A stretch of 64,000 bases of DNA from Styela clava. Taxonomy: Eukaryota; Chordata; Ascidiacea; Stolidobranchia; Styelidae. Shown in pieces: positions 40,116-51,745 of the stretch; within the stretch, counting starts at the first letter, position 1, and every line of letters begins with the position of its first letter. The notes under the pieces were generated by a model. It saw only the letters and a list, made by a program, of their open reading frames with translations. It did no database searches and was not told where the DNA came from. Location: positions 7,132,501 through 7,196,500 of the forward strand of contig NC_135263.1 in the NCBI RefSeq assembly GCF_964204865.1. Direction: 5' to 3'. The translations under genes were made by a program, and so were the position numbers.

Positions 40116-40326
40116 AAACTGGGGTTCGTGATGACTGCACAGGGGGTCGTAACGATTTGAAAAAAGTCTTATCGATCTTTACTGATCGATTTCTGTTAAA
40201 AAGCCAGTGCATCTGTTTGTTCGAGCGTTACGGACAAATATCCATTGCTGTCAGATGATTTGGCTACTGACTAAGTCGTGTTGAATTCAACGAAAATTCA
40301 GGTTCAAAAGCCATCTAATATTTTTA

Positions 40327-40507
40327 GAATCCCTACAAAGGAAATGTGAAGAAACATCCTGATCATTCCAAACGACCTTTGACTCCTTACTTCCAATTCT
40401 TCCTCGGTGAAAGAGAGAATTATGCTGCGAATTACAAAGATTCAACTAATCTTGAAATCACCAGTATATTGAGCAAGAAATATAGAGAAATAACCATTGA
40501 AGAAAAG
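40327..40507 (+). CDS. UBF-like HMG-box exon, intact copy
   Basis: Runs from a TTTTTAG acceptor to a GTAAGA donor after ITIEEK. The HMG box reads VKKHPDHSKRPLTPYFQFF, then ERENYAANYKDST and ILSKKYREI. The intact splice sites suggest it was, or is, a working exon of a UBF-like nucleolar transcription factor, but neighbouring exons needed to complete the protein were not found. It may be a fragment left by segmental duplication. Confidence 0.5.
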
Positions 40508-40894
40508 GTAAGAAAATATGGCGATGGAAATGGAAAACTGTATGGTTGGTATTGATTACAAGCTAAAGTGTATCAAATAACTGTTTTCCTGTTCATATTG
40601 ACATGAACTTCTTCAAGTCTCATATAAATCGATATTCATTAACACAAGCGCAATTGGCCTACTTTTTTATGGTGACGGTAGCTTGGCATTTTAGTGGTTT
40701 TTAGCTAAATTGAGTACTTTTCTCAATGTTGTTTTTTGTGAACAAGATTTTCTGAATGCAGCCTTTGCAAAAAAAAAACAACACTATTGTTCTAAGCTGG
40801 GATAAAGGGATAAGCTGATCATGACTGAAAATCATATAATTTAACATGGCGTCTTAGATTAACAATGAGTTAACCATTAGGCTATCATGCTAAA

Positions 40895-41089
40895 CTAAAA
40901 TTGAATTATTTCTTCCTCGTCTTTATTACTATCTGGTGCATTGTTAGTAGTATTAGAGCTGGGTAATACACTTCGAGTTTCGCATTTTGGTTTTACGTCA
41001 TGTGCTATTAGGCTTTTCATTTCCGAGGGACGATCATAAATTATTCTTTGAATTTCAAAATTATTCTCTATAGTTCTACCAGTACCAGT
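40895..41089 (-). CDS. Candidate terminal exon of an unknown gene (64 codons)
   Basis: A minus-strand frame from a plausible AG acceptor at 41090 to TAG at 40895-40897 is exactly 65 codons including the stop. It reads NNFEIQRIIYDRPSEMKSL, then IAHDVKPKCETRSVLP and an Asn/Asp/Glu-rich tail DSNKDEEEIIQF. Composition looks like protein, but I recognise no family and found no upstream exons to its right. Confidence 0.35.
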   Translation of the reverse strand, partial: TGTGRTIENNFEIQRIIYDRPSEMKSLIAHDVKPKCETRSVLPSSNTTNNAPDSNKDEEEIIQF

Positions 41090-43537
41090 CTACCAGTGTA
41101 ATCAGCGCTCTTAAATATATCTACCTCATATTTCACTCGCTCGTCTTCATCCCTATTATTTGGTAGTAGACTACTATATAGTTAGGTAATATTCTTCACC
41201 AAATGTGAAATTAATAACAATCCAACACCAGATATTTTGACAATTTGTCTAGCTCAAGGAACAAAAAGAATAAAAAATCAAAAAAAAGCTTTTTCAGAAT
41301 GACGAAATATCCATTTTTGACAATTCGCGAAATGAAAATGTCAAATTTCATCTAGCCAGTGTGCAATGTTATTGTACACCGGGGTGAAAATATTGATATT
41401 GGTGACTTACATTAGGAATTGGACCAGTTCTCACCTGTCTTTGGACCCCGAAAGGTCGAATTGTAAAGGCGGAATAGGCTTTGTCACCATCCATAGAAAT
41501 AACATATTATACAATGATACGTTATCAATTGAATCAATTTATTTCATTACACTGAAAAAACCCAACAAACAAATTACGGTACCGGTACCGTGCACAAGAG
41601 ACAGGACAAACAAACATGGAAGTACTGCATGGAAAATATGTATGTCACAAACATAGAATAATCATGGAAAAGTCCACTCTACAATAACTCAGTTAAAAAG
41701 CAATACTGGAATAATACCCAGTGGCATTACAGAGTTTAGCAATGAATCTAATCAGATTGTATGGAAAATCGCGGGTCTAACATCAAGGAGTGCCCGGAGT
41801 CAACGTTCTGATCTTTTTGTATTATTAGTTATTATAATTTTAAAATGGCTAAATTATAAAATGAAAAGATATAAATTGTCTTGCCGTCCGGTTACTAGTA
41901 CGATTCCGCATATAAATAGCTACGTTTATGCCTAACTAATGACATTGTCAGATTGTAGGGTTCTTGGTACCGGTATTGTTCTAGACTAGACTCCGCGTGC
42001 CGAGACTGGGCTTTCTTTCAGCTGTCAGTTTCAAGGACTCAATTAATAACGAGATTGCTTGGTTGTGCAATGTATTCTCTAGTTATTAGGCGCGGCAACG
42101 ATAAAACAATGATTGCAACCAAACTACAGGTCATCGGAAAACATAAAGAAAATTAAGGTATCCGATATACAGCTATTTTTGGAAGCACAACTGAAAGCTG
42201 TCAAATAAGCTAACACACAAAACCACGAAAACAACAAAACGTTTACAGCCATATATGTTCACGCATGCTTATTCTATTTCGCCACGCGTAGTCTAGTGCA
42301 GTGTTTTTCAACCATTTTCTTTTTACCGTGGTATATCTTTCACAATTTTTCAAGAACTTTGTATACCTTACAAATACCAAGCTTTATTAGGGCTTAAATA
42401 AACATTAAATCTTAAGCACAGAGATTGTAAAAAAAAACTGGCGATATTGCAATATCACCATGCAATTTGATGGGCTACTGTATACAAGTTGTGGACGGTC
42501 AAAATTCGACTGACGGCCCTATAGCGTCAATGGGAATAATGTTCAGCGCGAATCAAGCTACGTGCATGGCGGCCGATATCCTCAACCCAGACGCGGACGC
42601 CTGCATTATCTATTCTATATATTTGTGATGTAACAATGTGCTCAAATCGGTTCTTGCGTAAATGACATTGTATATTTCAAGTGCGCCGCGCTTGCATTGT
42701 TGTCTCCAATTAATTACTTCATAATATATTATATTGGAATTTGTTAATCCATGACTTTGGCTGTACACCCTTCGTATACCCTACATATGGTCTGGTATAC
42801 ACTTGATTGATATACCCGGTTGAAGAGAACTGGACTTGTGAGTAGTGACATTGAAAGAAAAGGATCATTTTACGACACATTATTACATCGACATAAAGCA
42901 ACAAGACGAAGAGATGCATGAAATTTCAAAATTATTGAATTAGGTAAGAAAAGAAAAAGTCCCAAGTGTAGTTTCTTGAAATCTCTCGCGCCCCTCTGGG
43001 GGGATTTTTGATGCTTACTATTTACATAAAGTTGTCTTAGTTTTCTAATTATGGATTTTTGAAAACCGCTTCAACGAAAATGACCCTTGAACACGTAGTA
43101 CTGAAAACTCAATGCAGAACTTGCCTCGCGCATTTGCGAGTAAGGTGTTTAACTTCTGTTTTTGCTGTTAATCCTAGTTCCTCATCGCGTAGTTTTATAA
43201 AAATTGAAACAATAATGCGATGAAAACAGAAATGCTAACGCATAGAAAGTTCTGAATGTAAGGGGATCATGCAATGGCGTTTTATGCAATGACAGAATGA
43301 ACGTACCGGTACTGACCGCCCGTCAATAGGCTTTAATATTTAAAGAACTGATTCTAGAGTAAGTTTTTACCACTTTATTTTGTTTTTGGCTGTTTGGTGT
43401 AATAATCGGTCAAATTAGAATGCTACTAAGTCACACTATTATATATATTACCCAACTTTACACATGGTTCAAGTTGCAACCTGAGCGTCTGGGCAGTACA
43501 AATCGTAGATTTACCAAGAGAGTGATAGTCTACGACA
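41090..43537. other. Unassigned stretch
   Basis: Short ORFs only. CAGTGTTTTTCAACCATTTTC near 42300 resembles a hAT left end with no partner found. A GC-richer patch near 42480-42600 contains GCATGGCGGCC. No gene is supported. Confidence 0.35.
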
Positions 43538-43690
43538 GCGTTTCCCAAAACTGTGTTCCGCGAGCGTCTTCGAAGTGTTCCGTGGAAAAAGAATCAAAAC
43601 TACGTCGAAAATGGTCGCCATGGTGATCTATGGAACGTGAAGTTGTCGCCCAACTGACCATTCGATATCGCGTCACCGTCGGCGGGGCTG
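43538..43690 (+). repeat. Terminal part of a hAT-like family, copy 1
   Basis: Starts CAGCGTTTCCCAAAACTGTG and continues with GCGAGCGTCTTCGAAG and GGAACGTGAAGTTGTCGCCC. The same roughly 150 bp occurs in reverse orientation at 51560-51711. The left end is hAT-like, but no right end or target duplication was found next to it. Confidence 0.65.
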
Positions 43691-43743
43691 ATGCGAAATA
43701 ACATTGGGGGATTGTGGACGTCTTAAAATCATACAGTTGTAAC

Positions 43744-43880
43744 CAGCGGTGGGATTCAAATTTTTTGTTAGCCGGTTCCATCACAAAAGTCATATTTTGC
43801 CGCCGGTTCTGTTACAAAAAGTCATGTTTTTTCAGTAATGCTAACCGGTTCGCTGATATCATAAAATTCCGTGAGACGGT
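43744..43880 (+). mobile_element. Possible hAT-end fragment
   Basis: Begins CAGCGGTGGGATTCAAAT and carries three GCCGGTTC-like blocks. This kind of start is common in hAT-derived short elements. The matching right end is not visible. Confidence 0.35.
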
Positions 43881-44593
43881 TCTATAGAACCGTGTTTACC
43901 GTGTTCAGTTTTTTATCCATTTCACATCATTATGCAACACGAAACTGTGCATGCTGAACATTATTAATCTGTCTTGTGAGTGGTGATATTATCCCGAACT
44001 CGTGTATACCAGTTCTATCAATTTATTTGTATACTTTATGTTTTCCACTTCACACTACTGTTATATTGACAATACAGGCCAACTTTCAACAAAGGTACAC
44101 ACACATTGAGCTGGTAATTCATTTAACAATGTTGGAGTATGATTAGAGAGAACACGAGATACCAGTTCAATCATGTGTAATTACTAATAAAAGAGAAATG
44201 TTTTTGAGTTCATCTTGAAATGAAGTTGGCCCTTCCATATCAAAGGATATATTTATATCGAGGATTGTTTGGAATGAAATGCCTGGGATAACAAAGCACA
44301 TGTCTAAGGTCAATGCAGTATATATATAACACGAGGCATCAAATAATGGAGATTCGTGATAAAGCATTTACGGACATGAATGAATTACGTGTGATGAAAT
44401 TGCGCTTGCTGAAATGTCATGGATCAGAAATTTTAAAAATATATCAAAATTTAAATTTGATGAACTGCGTCAGATGTCGTTGTTTTGATCCATAGTTTTC
44501 TTCTAGGTTTCAGCACCCGCATACAGATTGAACCCGCGGATATACACATGGGTTCAATGTACGGTCACCATGTATGCCTCATGATTCCTCAGT

Positions 44594-44846
44594 TGGGGTG
44601 AAGGTTCTTCAGTATGAATATCAGAATTCAGAATATCCCCCTCCCCTAAACCACCTAAGCCGATAATACCAGCTGATCCTTTATGTTTATTTGACTTGGA
44701 CTAATTATTTAGTAGGGTTAGGATTAGTTGGGGTAGAGATTCTACAGTTGGTCTTAGCTGGGGTGGAGATTCTACAGTTGGTCTAACTTGGGTGGAGGTT
44801 CTTCAGTTGGGTATTCTTTGGGGGGGGGGGGGGGGGGGCGGGGGGG
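44594..44846 (+). repeat. Degenerate ~30-bp minisatellite ending in a poly-G tract
   Basis: Variants of TTGGGGTGGAGATTCTACAG repeat from about 44590 to 44815. They lead into a run of 19 G (44820-44838), one C and 7 more G. The tract is suited to G-quadruplex formation and may be a collapsed or length-variable locus in the assembly. Confidence 0.75.
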
Positions 44847-45074
44847 TTTCCTCAGTTGATTCATGTGATCGTAGTTTAGAAAATATCGTCAATTAATCTT
44901 TTGTTGATTTATTCAATTGTACTTGATTTAAAGTCCCGCGTGATAAGGGATCGCTTATTTTGGAAGTTACACAGGCTTGGACTGAGAATCATCATTCTAT
45001 AAATGAGCAGTTCCAGGTGCACCCGTTGATGGTAGCTGGACTGTGTTCTCAATGGACCTTTCCCCGAGCATCGA

Positions 45075-45150
45075 CTTCCTTGTTTACTTTGTGACATTGG
45101 CCAATCAGCAAGATGCAAAAAGTGACGTAACAATGCCTCCTTTTCGCATT
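45075..45150. promoter_or_regulatory. Possible promoter elements
   Basis: GGCCAATCAG at about 45096 (CCAAT box) lies 20-30 bp from GTGACGTAAC (cAMP-response-like element), and AATTGGCCGCCATTTTCG (YY1-like) lies at about 45587. This spacing and mix are typical of housekeeping promoters. The putative gene at 45711-46373 is downstream on the plus strand. No start site can be shown. Confidence 0.3.
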
Positions 45151-45710
45151 CGCTCAGACAGATTTTCAAGCGTGGTTGTAAACATTACCTCGTTTTCGCG
45201 TTTTTGATCTCTATTCGTTAGTTTTCAGTTGTGTTTCAGAAACCTAAATATAAATCAGATAATTCAAAGATCACTCTGTCTTCCCAGGAGTTTTAATTAA
45301 ATTGCAGTAATAAAAATTAGTTTAGAAATAGCTGTGATAGACTAGCCTGAAATTCTTTACCGGTACTTTTAAAAAACAGATTGTTGTATGCGATGAATCA
45401 TAATGATGGTTTGAAACACATACTCCATTTTACAAGCGCCAACTCGTAAAACCACTCTTAAAATAGCCCCGAAAATTTTGCAATGGTAAAGTATAGGAAA
45501 AATTTTCCGGGGGTTAAAGGTCGGGGAAAGGTCCATAGCATTGTGAACCAAAGCCCATATATACCTAAGTTGCGCAACAATGGAAATTGGCCGCCATTTT
45601 CGATCAACATCGCCTGCGAGGTTACGGCGGTTCTGCGTGATCCGCGGCTAGGCTGGTGACTTCTGCTATAGAATTAAAGGCCGTTCGGCTCTTAATTGCA
45701 GCGGGAATAG

Positions 45711-46373
45711 CAAAACAGTGCAACTATTGAAGCTATCATCAGATGCAGAGAAGGAGGAAATGGGAAAATAATTGTAGGCGACGTAAAGGCTGGAAATCTG
45801 GCCCAGGCAGTTCCTTGTGTGAGGTTAGTCAAACGAATGGCCTAATGTCAAACTAACACCAGGAAAGATAGGTTGTACACAGTTTTAGGATGATGTCATA
45901 TTTAATTATTTATGTCACGTTGCCGATTCGACTCATTTAAGTTAGCTCTGACCCCAGGAAAGTTGAGAGTTACGTTAAATTAGTAAGATTTTCTAACTGC
46001 TGGCTTCAGGTGTCAGGTTAGGGAAACTGTTTTCAAATCTTCCTAAGTAATGCAAAGTCAGAACATTGCATTGAATGTATCAGATTCATTGTCACGATTG
46101 TTTAAAGTACTGCGGTAACAAAAATTTATAGTAATTAGCAGCATTATGAGTAGACAATTCGGAGCTTAGTGGAAATAATGAATTTCTGAACTGAATGCGT
46201 GTTTCGTTAAGTCACTGTCAATTATATTTTGTGTTAAAAATGGGATGCTGAACGCTTGTTATTTCGAAAGTACGTTCATTGTGTAACCTACAACTCATTC
46301 CTTTTTCAGACTTATTTTTGAAGAATACCAATTTGATCCGAAGAGTACGGATAAATGGAAAAAATCTAAATAA
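45711..46373 (+). CDS. Candidate last two exons of a small unknown gene
   Basis: Exon a, 45711-45823, runs from an AATAG acceptor to a GAG|GTTAGT donor. Exon b, 46310-46373, runs from a CTTTTTCAG acceptor to TAA. The frame is open through the join: IRCREGGNGKIIVGDVKAG, then NLAQAVPCVRLIFEEYQFD and a basic tail STDKWKKSK. The two exons total 59 codons with the stop. A YY1-like site lies about 120 bp upstream. I do not recognise the protein and could not fix a start codon; a competing frame in exon a is also open for part of its length. Confidence 0.35.
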
Positions 46374-46655
46374 AAGGGGATGACAATATTCGATGTGTCA
46401 AATCCACCAAATAATTCAAATCATCAAGACCTGAATTAACTAAAATATTGACTGAGATGAAGTTTCAAAAAATAACAATAGCCCTACAGTGAGTTGTGAA
46501 TGCCAAAGTAAACTTTAATTGCCAGTTTGAATGTTTGTAAATCATTTCTTAAACGTTTTAGGTTTGATTGAAACATCCGACTCCAGGACGAACCAGTTGT
46601 GTCATAAACTTATAATGTTGGGTCATATAAAAAAGCACAAAAATGTGAAAATTGG

Positions 46656-46670
46656 GGGGGGGGGGGGATT
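46656..46670 (+). repeat. Poly-G tract
   Basis: About 15 consecutive G, seen directly, within non-coding sequence. Confidence 0.8.
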
Positions 46671-47769
46671 TCCCTCTAATCGTTTTTTGCGATATGAAAC
46701 AACATAACACTTTCATTATAACACGGGGGTGCCTTTTTTTGCGTTTTTTCTCATCCACTCATATGTAGTCGCCATCGCTTGGCTGACATGGGCAGTCCAG
46801 AGCTCGTGATGGAACTAAGATGAGGAAGGTCAGAATAAATATGGGCCTAACCGTCACTTGGTACACATACTGCTGAAGTTTCAATTATTGTACCTTTTTC
46901 ATGTCTTTGGTATTTATTTGTTAAAATTTTAATTGTTGATCAATCGAATAGCACTTCTTTTCTATGTCTTTCATATTTCATATAATATTACATATTATTC
47001 TTGATCAATTAAATGGTCCATTTCTCGTGTCTTTGTTATTTGATAAGTATTATTTCTTTTTATTGGTTAATCAAATTATTTCCAAATTGATCTGGACTAT
47101 TAGTTTATTTGTAATGGTTTCATGAATCATACTGTAACACCAAAGATTTAAATAAAAATGTTCACTATTCCTATGATGATCATTGCTCGCTTTGTTTTGT
47201 AGACACGATTCCCAAGATGTGAATTATTGAATTTTCCTATTGATTGATCCTTTATGTGAGTCAGAAACATTCTCAAAACCCCACCTGCTAAACCTTATTG
47301 ATAAGTACATTATAAGTATTAACATTTTTGGAGTGCAAGTTCGCAAAAATTCCAAACATATATAAAAAGTTCATGCATTTTTTAAACATTTTCAGATTAT
47401 GACAAACCTATGAATAGAATTCCTCTTGCCCTTTCCAGTGTGTTACTTTTTTTAATACTGTGTAATGTGTATGTCCACTGAGTTGCGCTTTATTTTATTT
47501 ATTATTTTTCACGTTCAGACACATTCTCATCATATTTATTTTTTGGTCCCTGATCCACTTTGTATATATAGCCAATTTTTTTTTTTTCTGATTATTATCG
47601 TCCAAACCCCATTGAATTTAGTTATCAGTTAAGTATGATTTTCCATCACATCCCTCATTTTGTTCACAAATTTATTGTAAAAATATTATCGTAATAGTTC
47701 AAGTTTTGCCACTAGTCATTTTTCAGTGTTACTATTAATCACTTCAGCGTATATCGCCGGATGAGAACA

Positions 47770-48200
47770 GAAGGGGCCTAGGTCACATTTTTGGAAAATT
47801 CACTTTTTTCAATATTTTGGGGTTTTAGCCATGCTCTACAAGGTGGTGGTCTTGAAATCCTGAATTTCTCAAAAATTAAAAATTTTAGCTGGACTTGGGA
47901 CTATAATATTTTGTAGAAGTTAAAAACAGAATGGGCCCAAGTCCAGCTAAAAATTTTATTATTGAGAAATTCAGGATTTCAAGACCACCATCTTGTAGAC
48001 TCTACAAGGTCTCTTGAAAATCCTGAATTTTTCAATAATAAATGTAAATAAATACAATGTAGTGCATGGCTCGAAACATCAAAATATTGAAAAAAGATAG
48101 TCCTAAGTTCCAATATGATGGGCATGAGAAATTAAATGTCCGAAACTTACATCCCTAAAAATTTGTTCAGTGCAACTTAGGCCTAAGTCACCTTGTTTTA
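47770..48200. repeat. Nested foldback (long inverted repeat)
   Basis: Inner arms at about 47838-47902 and 47936-47999 are near-perfect reverse complements (GGTGGTCTTGAAATCCTGAA against TTCAGGATTTCAAGACCACC), separated by about 35 bp. Outer arms at about 47803-47835 and 48063-48097 (TTTTTTCAATATTTTGG against TCAAAATATTGAAAAAA) extend the pairing. A third partial copy of the inner arm lies at 48001-48045. It could be a foldback MITE or a hairpin transcript. Confidence 0.8.
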
Positions 48201-48227
48201 CCTTTCATCCCATACAAAAAATTTCAG

Positions 48228-48479
48228 AAATTGTTGAGAACAGAATGGGCCAAAAAGCTTTATAGGGGTAAAAAGCAGGAAGGAATTGAAGCTGAAGTGC
48301 CAACAAATATTGATTACAAAGATATTCTCATGCACATCAAAATAACCAGAGCTCAGGTCTTTACTAAGTGTGAATATCTAGCTAGATATTCAAAAATGAA
48401 AAAAATCCAAATTGGTTTTTGCGTTTTTCTCAAAATTGTGGTTGTGGCTATTTTATTGATGACTGTATTTTTTGGTTGA
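48228..48479 (+). CDS. Candidate terminal exon with C-terminal membrane segment (83 aa)
   Basis: Follows a TTTCAG acceptor and is open for 84 codons with the stop. It starts KLLRTEWAKKLYRGKKQEG, has a middle part VPTNIDYKDILMHIKITRAQ, and ends in a hydrophobic stretch FCVFLKIVVVAILLMTVFFG. An AATAAA lies about 10 nt after the stop. This suggests a tail-anchored or last-helix membrane protein end. No family is recognised, and upstream exons, if any, are not found across the foldback to its left. Confidence 0.35.
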   Translation, partial: KLLRTEWAKKLYRGKKQEGIEAEVPTNIDYKDILMHIKITRAQVFTKCEYLARYSKMKKIQIGFCVFLKIVVVAILLMTVFFG

Positions 48480-49242
48480 CAAAATAATAAAATATTTCTC
48501 TCATTGTACTACCATGTGTAAGGACGTTTACAATTCAGTTATGCAGCTGGAGTGTCTAAAAGGGGCGAATTTCTAATGTAAAATTGACATCAATATTTAG
48601 CTACAGTCCCATTTGACGTCGCCTTCACTGTCGAAAAATTTAGTTCGTTTTAGTCATTTAGGCCTGTTGTACTGTGAAACTGTGTGTGTCTACTATCCTA
48701 ATGGGAAAATCAACATGGAGGTTTTATTGCGCCATCAGGACGCCTTGGTTGTCAGCAAATTCCGGGACGCCAGACGTCAAATTCGGGATTGTCCCGGCCA
48801 TTCCCGGGACGGTTGGTAGCCCTAGCATAATCAGGTCTCGAAGAGTTTTAGATTTTGCCTACTTTCCCGAAGGCTATATGTGTGTGTGTTGACTTGCATT
48901 GCCTATATATTTGTTTTAGTGTTACGGAAAATCGAAATAAACTTTACTTTACTAACTGTGCGTTGCGTCTATATTATGTTTGTTACCGAGCGGCGTGGGT
49001 TCTCAATGTAAGTGCCCCGTATTGGGTTCGATACTGATTGAGACATCCCATCGGATTTCTGCGCCCTCGGAATATACCTACTAATTTAAATCTGCCCCAA
49101 TAGCCTTTTAAAACTACTAAAATTAGGCTTGTTTGCGTTACACTACTCGAGCCGAATGATCGAAAATGGCGTCCATATGACGCCATAATGGGACAAGTTA
49201 GTTCCGCGGGGTTGTTGTGAACTAACTAAAAATAGCCTATAG
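48480..49242. other. Unassigned stretch
   Basis: Short overlapping ORFs without recognisable motifs. CCGAGCGGCGTGGGTTCTC with GGGTTCGATAC downstream (about 48988-49033) resembles a decayed tRNA-like promoter, too degenerate to call. Confidence 0.3.
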
Positions 49243-50890
49243 CAGGGCTACTCAACTATTTTTACCAAAGGACCGTACACAAAATTTACCTGGGTCCGGT
49301 CATTCCAAGGATACATTTTTTGCTACTGAACAAAATTACAAATGCATCGTTTGACAAAACACAAGAGCAATGCTTAATTAATATCACGCTTCGGTGTTGG
49401 TATGATAAGGCTTCAGTTGTGAAGCCGAGCGTCTGAGATGACGCTAGTGTAAAATATATATAGGCTATAAAAGCAAGCTAAATTTCACCGTCATTTCCAA
49501 AAATCTGTGAAAAATGTTTCAAGAAGCCACTTAAACTTAAGTTTTCATGCCTTCATTGACATCTTCTTGATCAGTCACATAAGTGAGTCAATTAAGGTGA
49601 CCATATTTTCAAATCGTAAAAGGAGGACACATCGTTTGGTAGATCCATATACCACCTGTGCCTGAGATATATGTATATTATCTACTAAATTCTCGAGGAT
49701 TAAAAATAGTAGCGACAATAGACGATGTGACGACAATGCAATAATGCATTCTTGTCTTGTCAACGAGCAACTGTAGTCGCAAGTAATGCACTCCGCTTCG
49801 CTACCAGCTCGATCTTTCCTAAATCTAAACCATGGATACTTTTGCTTTAGTTCCTGAGCAAAAAACGTTTTTATTTTTGGCATAATTTACTGGGTCTACT
49901 GTGGTAATTTTCTGCTAAAACCGAAGTTTCACCAAATTGCTAAATACAAGATGAAATGACGTAAAAGAAACAGCAGAACAACACGATTTTTACGTGATAA
50001 GGAATGCATTTGAACGAGAGCAGTGTCCAATTTTTTCGGGCCTGCCAAACCACGAACGCTATTGTACAAGCGCCCTTTTAACCCCATTCAACGGTTGAAA
50101 TTATGAGCGCAATTAGAACTTCACAATAGATAAGCTAATTTTGTGTATGGTTATAGAAAATTAACATTGTGGTGTAACCTTACCTTAGTTACCAATATGT
50201 AGCGTAGAAATAGTCATTGTTGTGTCACTTATTTCCTACATTCAACCTGTTCGTAAAACTGAGCGCTTTGCTACTTTCAAAGCTAAAATACACAATATTA
50301 AACATTTTAAACATGTACAGACAGATTCCCTATTCGGGAAAATATCAGTCTGGGAGGGTGGCACAGATGAACTATACTACGTAAGAAATAGGAATGTAGC
50401 CAAATTAATGCTGCGCTCTTCTCGACAAAATTTCTTGAGAGCTCATTATATTCTTTCGTGACAGATATTACTTGAAGTCAAACTAGACACTGTGTGATGG
50501 GCAAAGAAATACGTTTCCGCCGTGTTTTCCTTATGTCACCTTTCATGTGACACTCATTTTATTACGAATTGTTATATTTGAGTAATTTGAAAACTTGCAG
50601 CGTGAGCAAGCTTAGTGCCATCGTCAAATAACAACCAAGTCCGTCTAAGTTGGTATTTCGGGACCTAGCTAAAAATAAAACTGGATTGCGCGGCGTTAAG
50701 TCGGCTCTGCGTTTCGCTACTGTCACATGACCCACGCTTAAAAATGGAGAAGTGTTTTATTACTAAAATAAAGGCACAAAGCATTAGAAAAGGGGGTTTG
50801 AATCTCGGGATCCCAACCCCAGTTGGAATAGCTAAAAAACGTTCTGCTATTAGATACAAATATACGCTAAAATTGGTCTGTGGGCCGCAC
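49243..50890. mobile_element. hAT-like element fragment(s)
   Basis: CAGGGCTACTCAACTATTTT at 49243 looks like a hAT left end, and GGTCTGTGGGCCGCACGG near 50876 like the subterminal part of a right end. The stretch 50265-50440 is related to parts of the element at 34255-35881. No matching terminal pair or target duplication is found, so this may be two overlapping remnants. Confidence 0.45.
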
Positions 50891-51559
50891 GGAATGTATC
50901 AGCATGACAGGGTTTGAACCATCCTGGTCTACCTCATCAAAAAACTCCCGACTTCGCTGACCACTAGATCGTTGAAGTGCAATCGTGGAACCGCCACATA
51001 GTGCAAATAGTTCATTAGTCCAATTGTTAAAGGGAAAATTTTTTATTGTTATAAAAATGCAGCAACAAGGAGGATACTAGGAAGAAAAACAACAACAATT
51101 TGAGAAAACGACTCATAGGCCCACTTCGTGTCAAATAAATAGGTTTCAGTGTTTATTTTTAATAAAGAAGGATAATATGATACTTGAAGACGAAAAATAA
51201 GCAAACATTTCAAAGTGTTAGGCGTCTGGTGAACTCGAAATATTTTCCCAATGGGTTCTCGTGGCGAGTTGCTGAATGCGCCGTGGAAACTAAAAGAATT
51301 GTGTTAAACATACCTAACTATGAACATATTACATTTATCATAAATGTTGTATTGTTTCTTAATTTAAACGCTGTGTATATGAATCAATTCATTCAGTTTA
51401 CTATTCAATGTCGTTTACTTTGCATTACGTAGTGTTTGCCTCTCTACCTAATTGCTTGCCTATAGCAAAATCAAAAGCATTGATGTAAACTTGCTAATGA
51501 ACTTAACAATCAACAAGCTAGGCCGACGGTTAACGAAAATGCCACTACCCCACCCTAGT

Positions 51560-51711
51560 TACTCCACTTAAGGCCGACGGTGACGTGATGTCGAACAGGT
51601 CAGTTGGGCGACAACTTCACGTTCCTTAGACATAGATTGACGACCATTTTTGATTCCTTTTCCACGGAACATATCGAAGACGCTCGCGGAACACAGTTTG
51701 GGAAACGCTGA
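51560..51711 (-). repeat. Terminal part of a hAT-like family, copy 2
   Basis: Reverse-complement relative of 43538-43690, ending CACAGTTTGGGAAACGCTG. Small indels separate the copies. The flanking 8-mers of the two copies (GTCTACGA and ATCCAGGT) do not match, so they are probably not two ends of one insertion. Confidence 0.65.
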
Positions 51712-51745
51712 TCCAGGTTTTCCCAGTTATGTTATTCCTAGAGGC

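Larger units (their letters stand above)
38040..40510 (+). repeat. Local segmental duplications with UBF-like exons
   Basis: Three blocks recur in shuffled order. Block A (GTGCATCTGTTTGTTTGAG then GACTAAGTCGTGTTGAAT) is at about 38146, 38537, 39663 and 40205. Block B is the HMG-box exon, at 38852 and 40327. Block C is a Ser/Glu-rich exon, at 38392, 39018 and 39943. A further stretch beginning AACTGG is shared by 38048 and 40117. The copies are similar but not identical. Confidence 0.8.

Noticed and set aside
48985..49050. tRNA-like GGGTTCGATAC with an upstream A-box-like sequence
   Set aside because: Acceptor and anticodon stems do not pair. At most a decayed SINE head.
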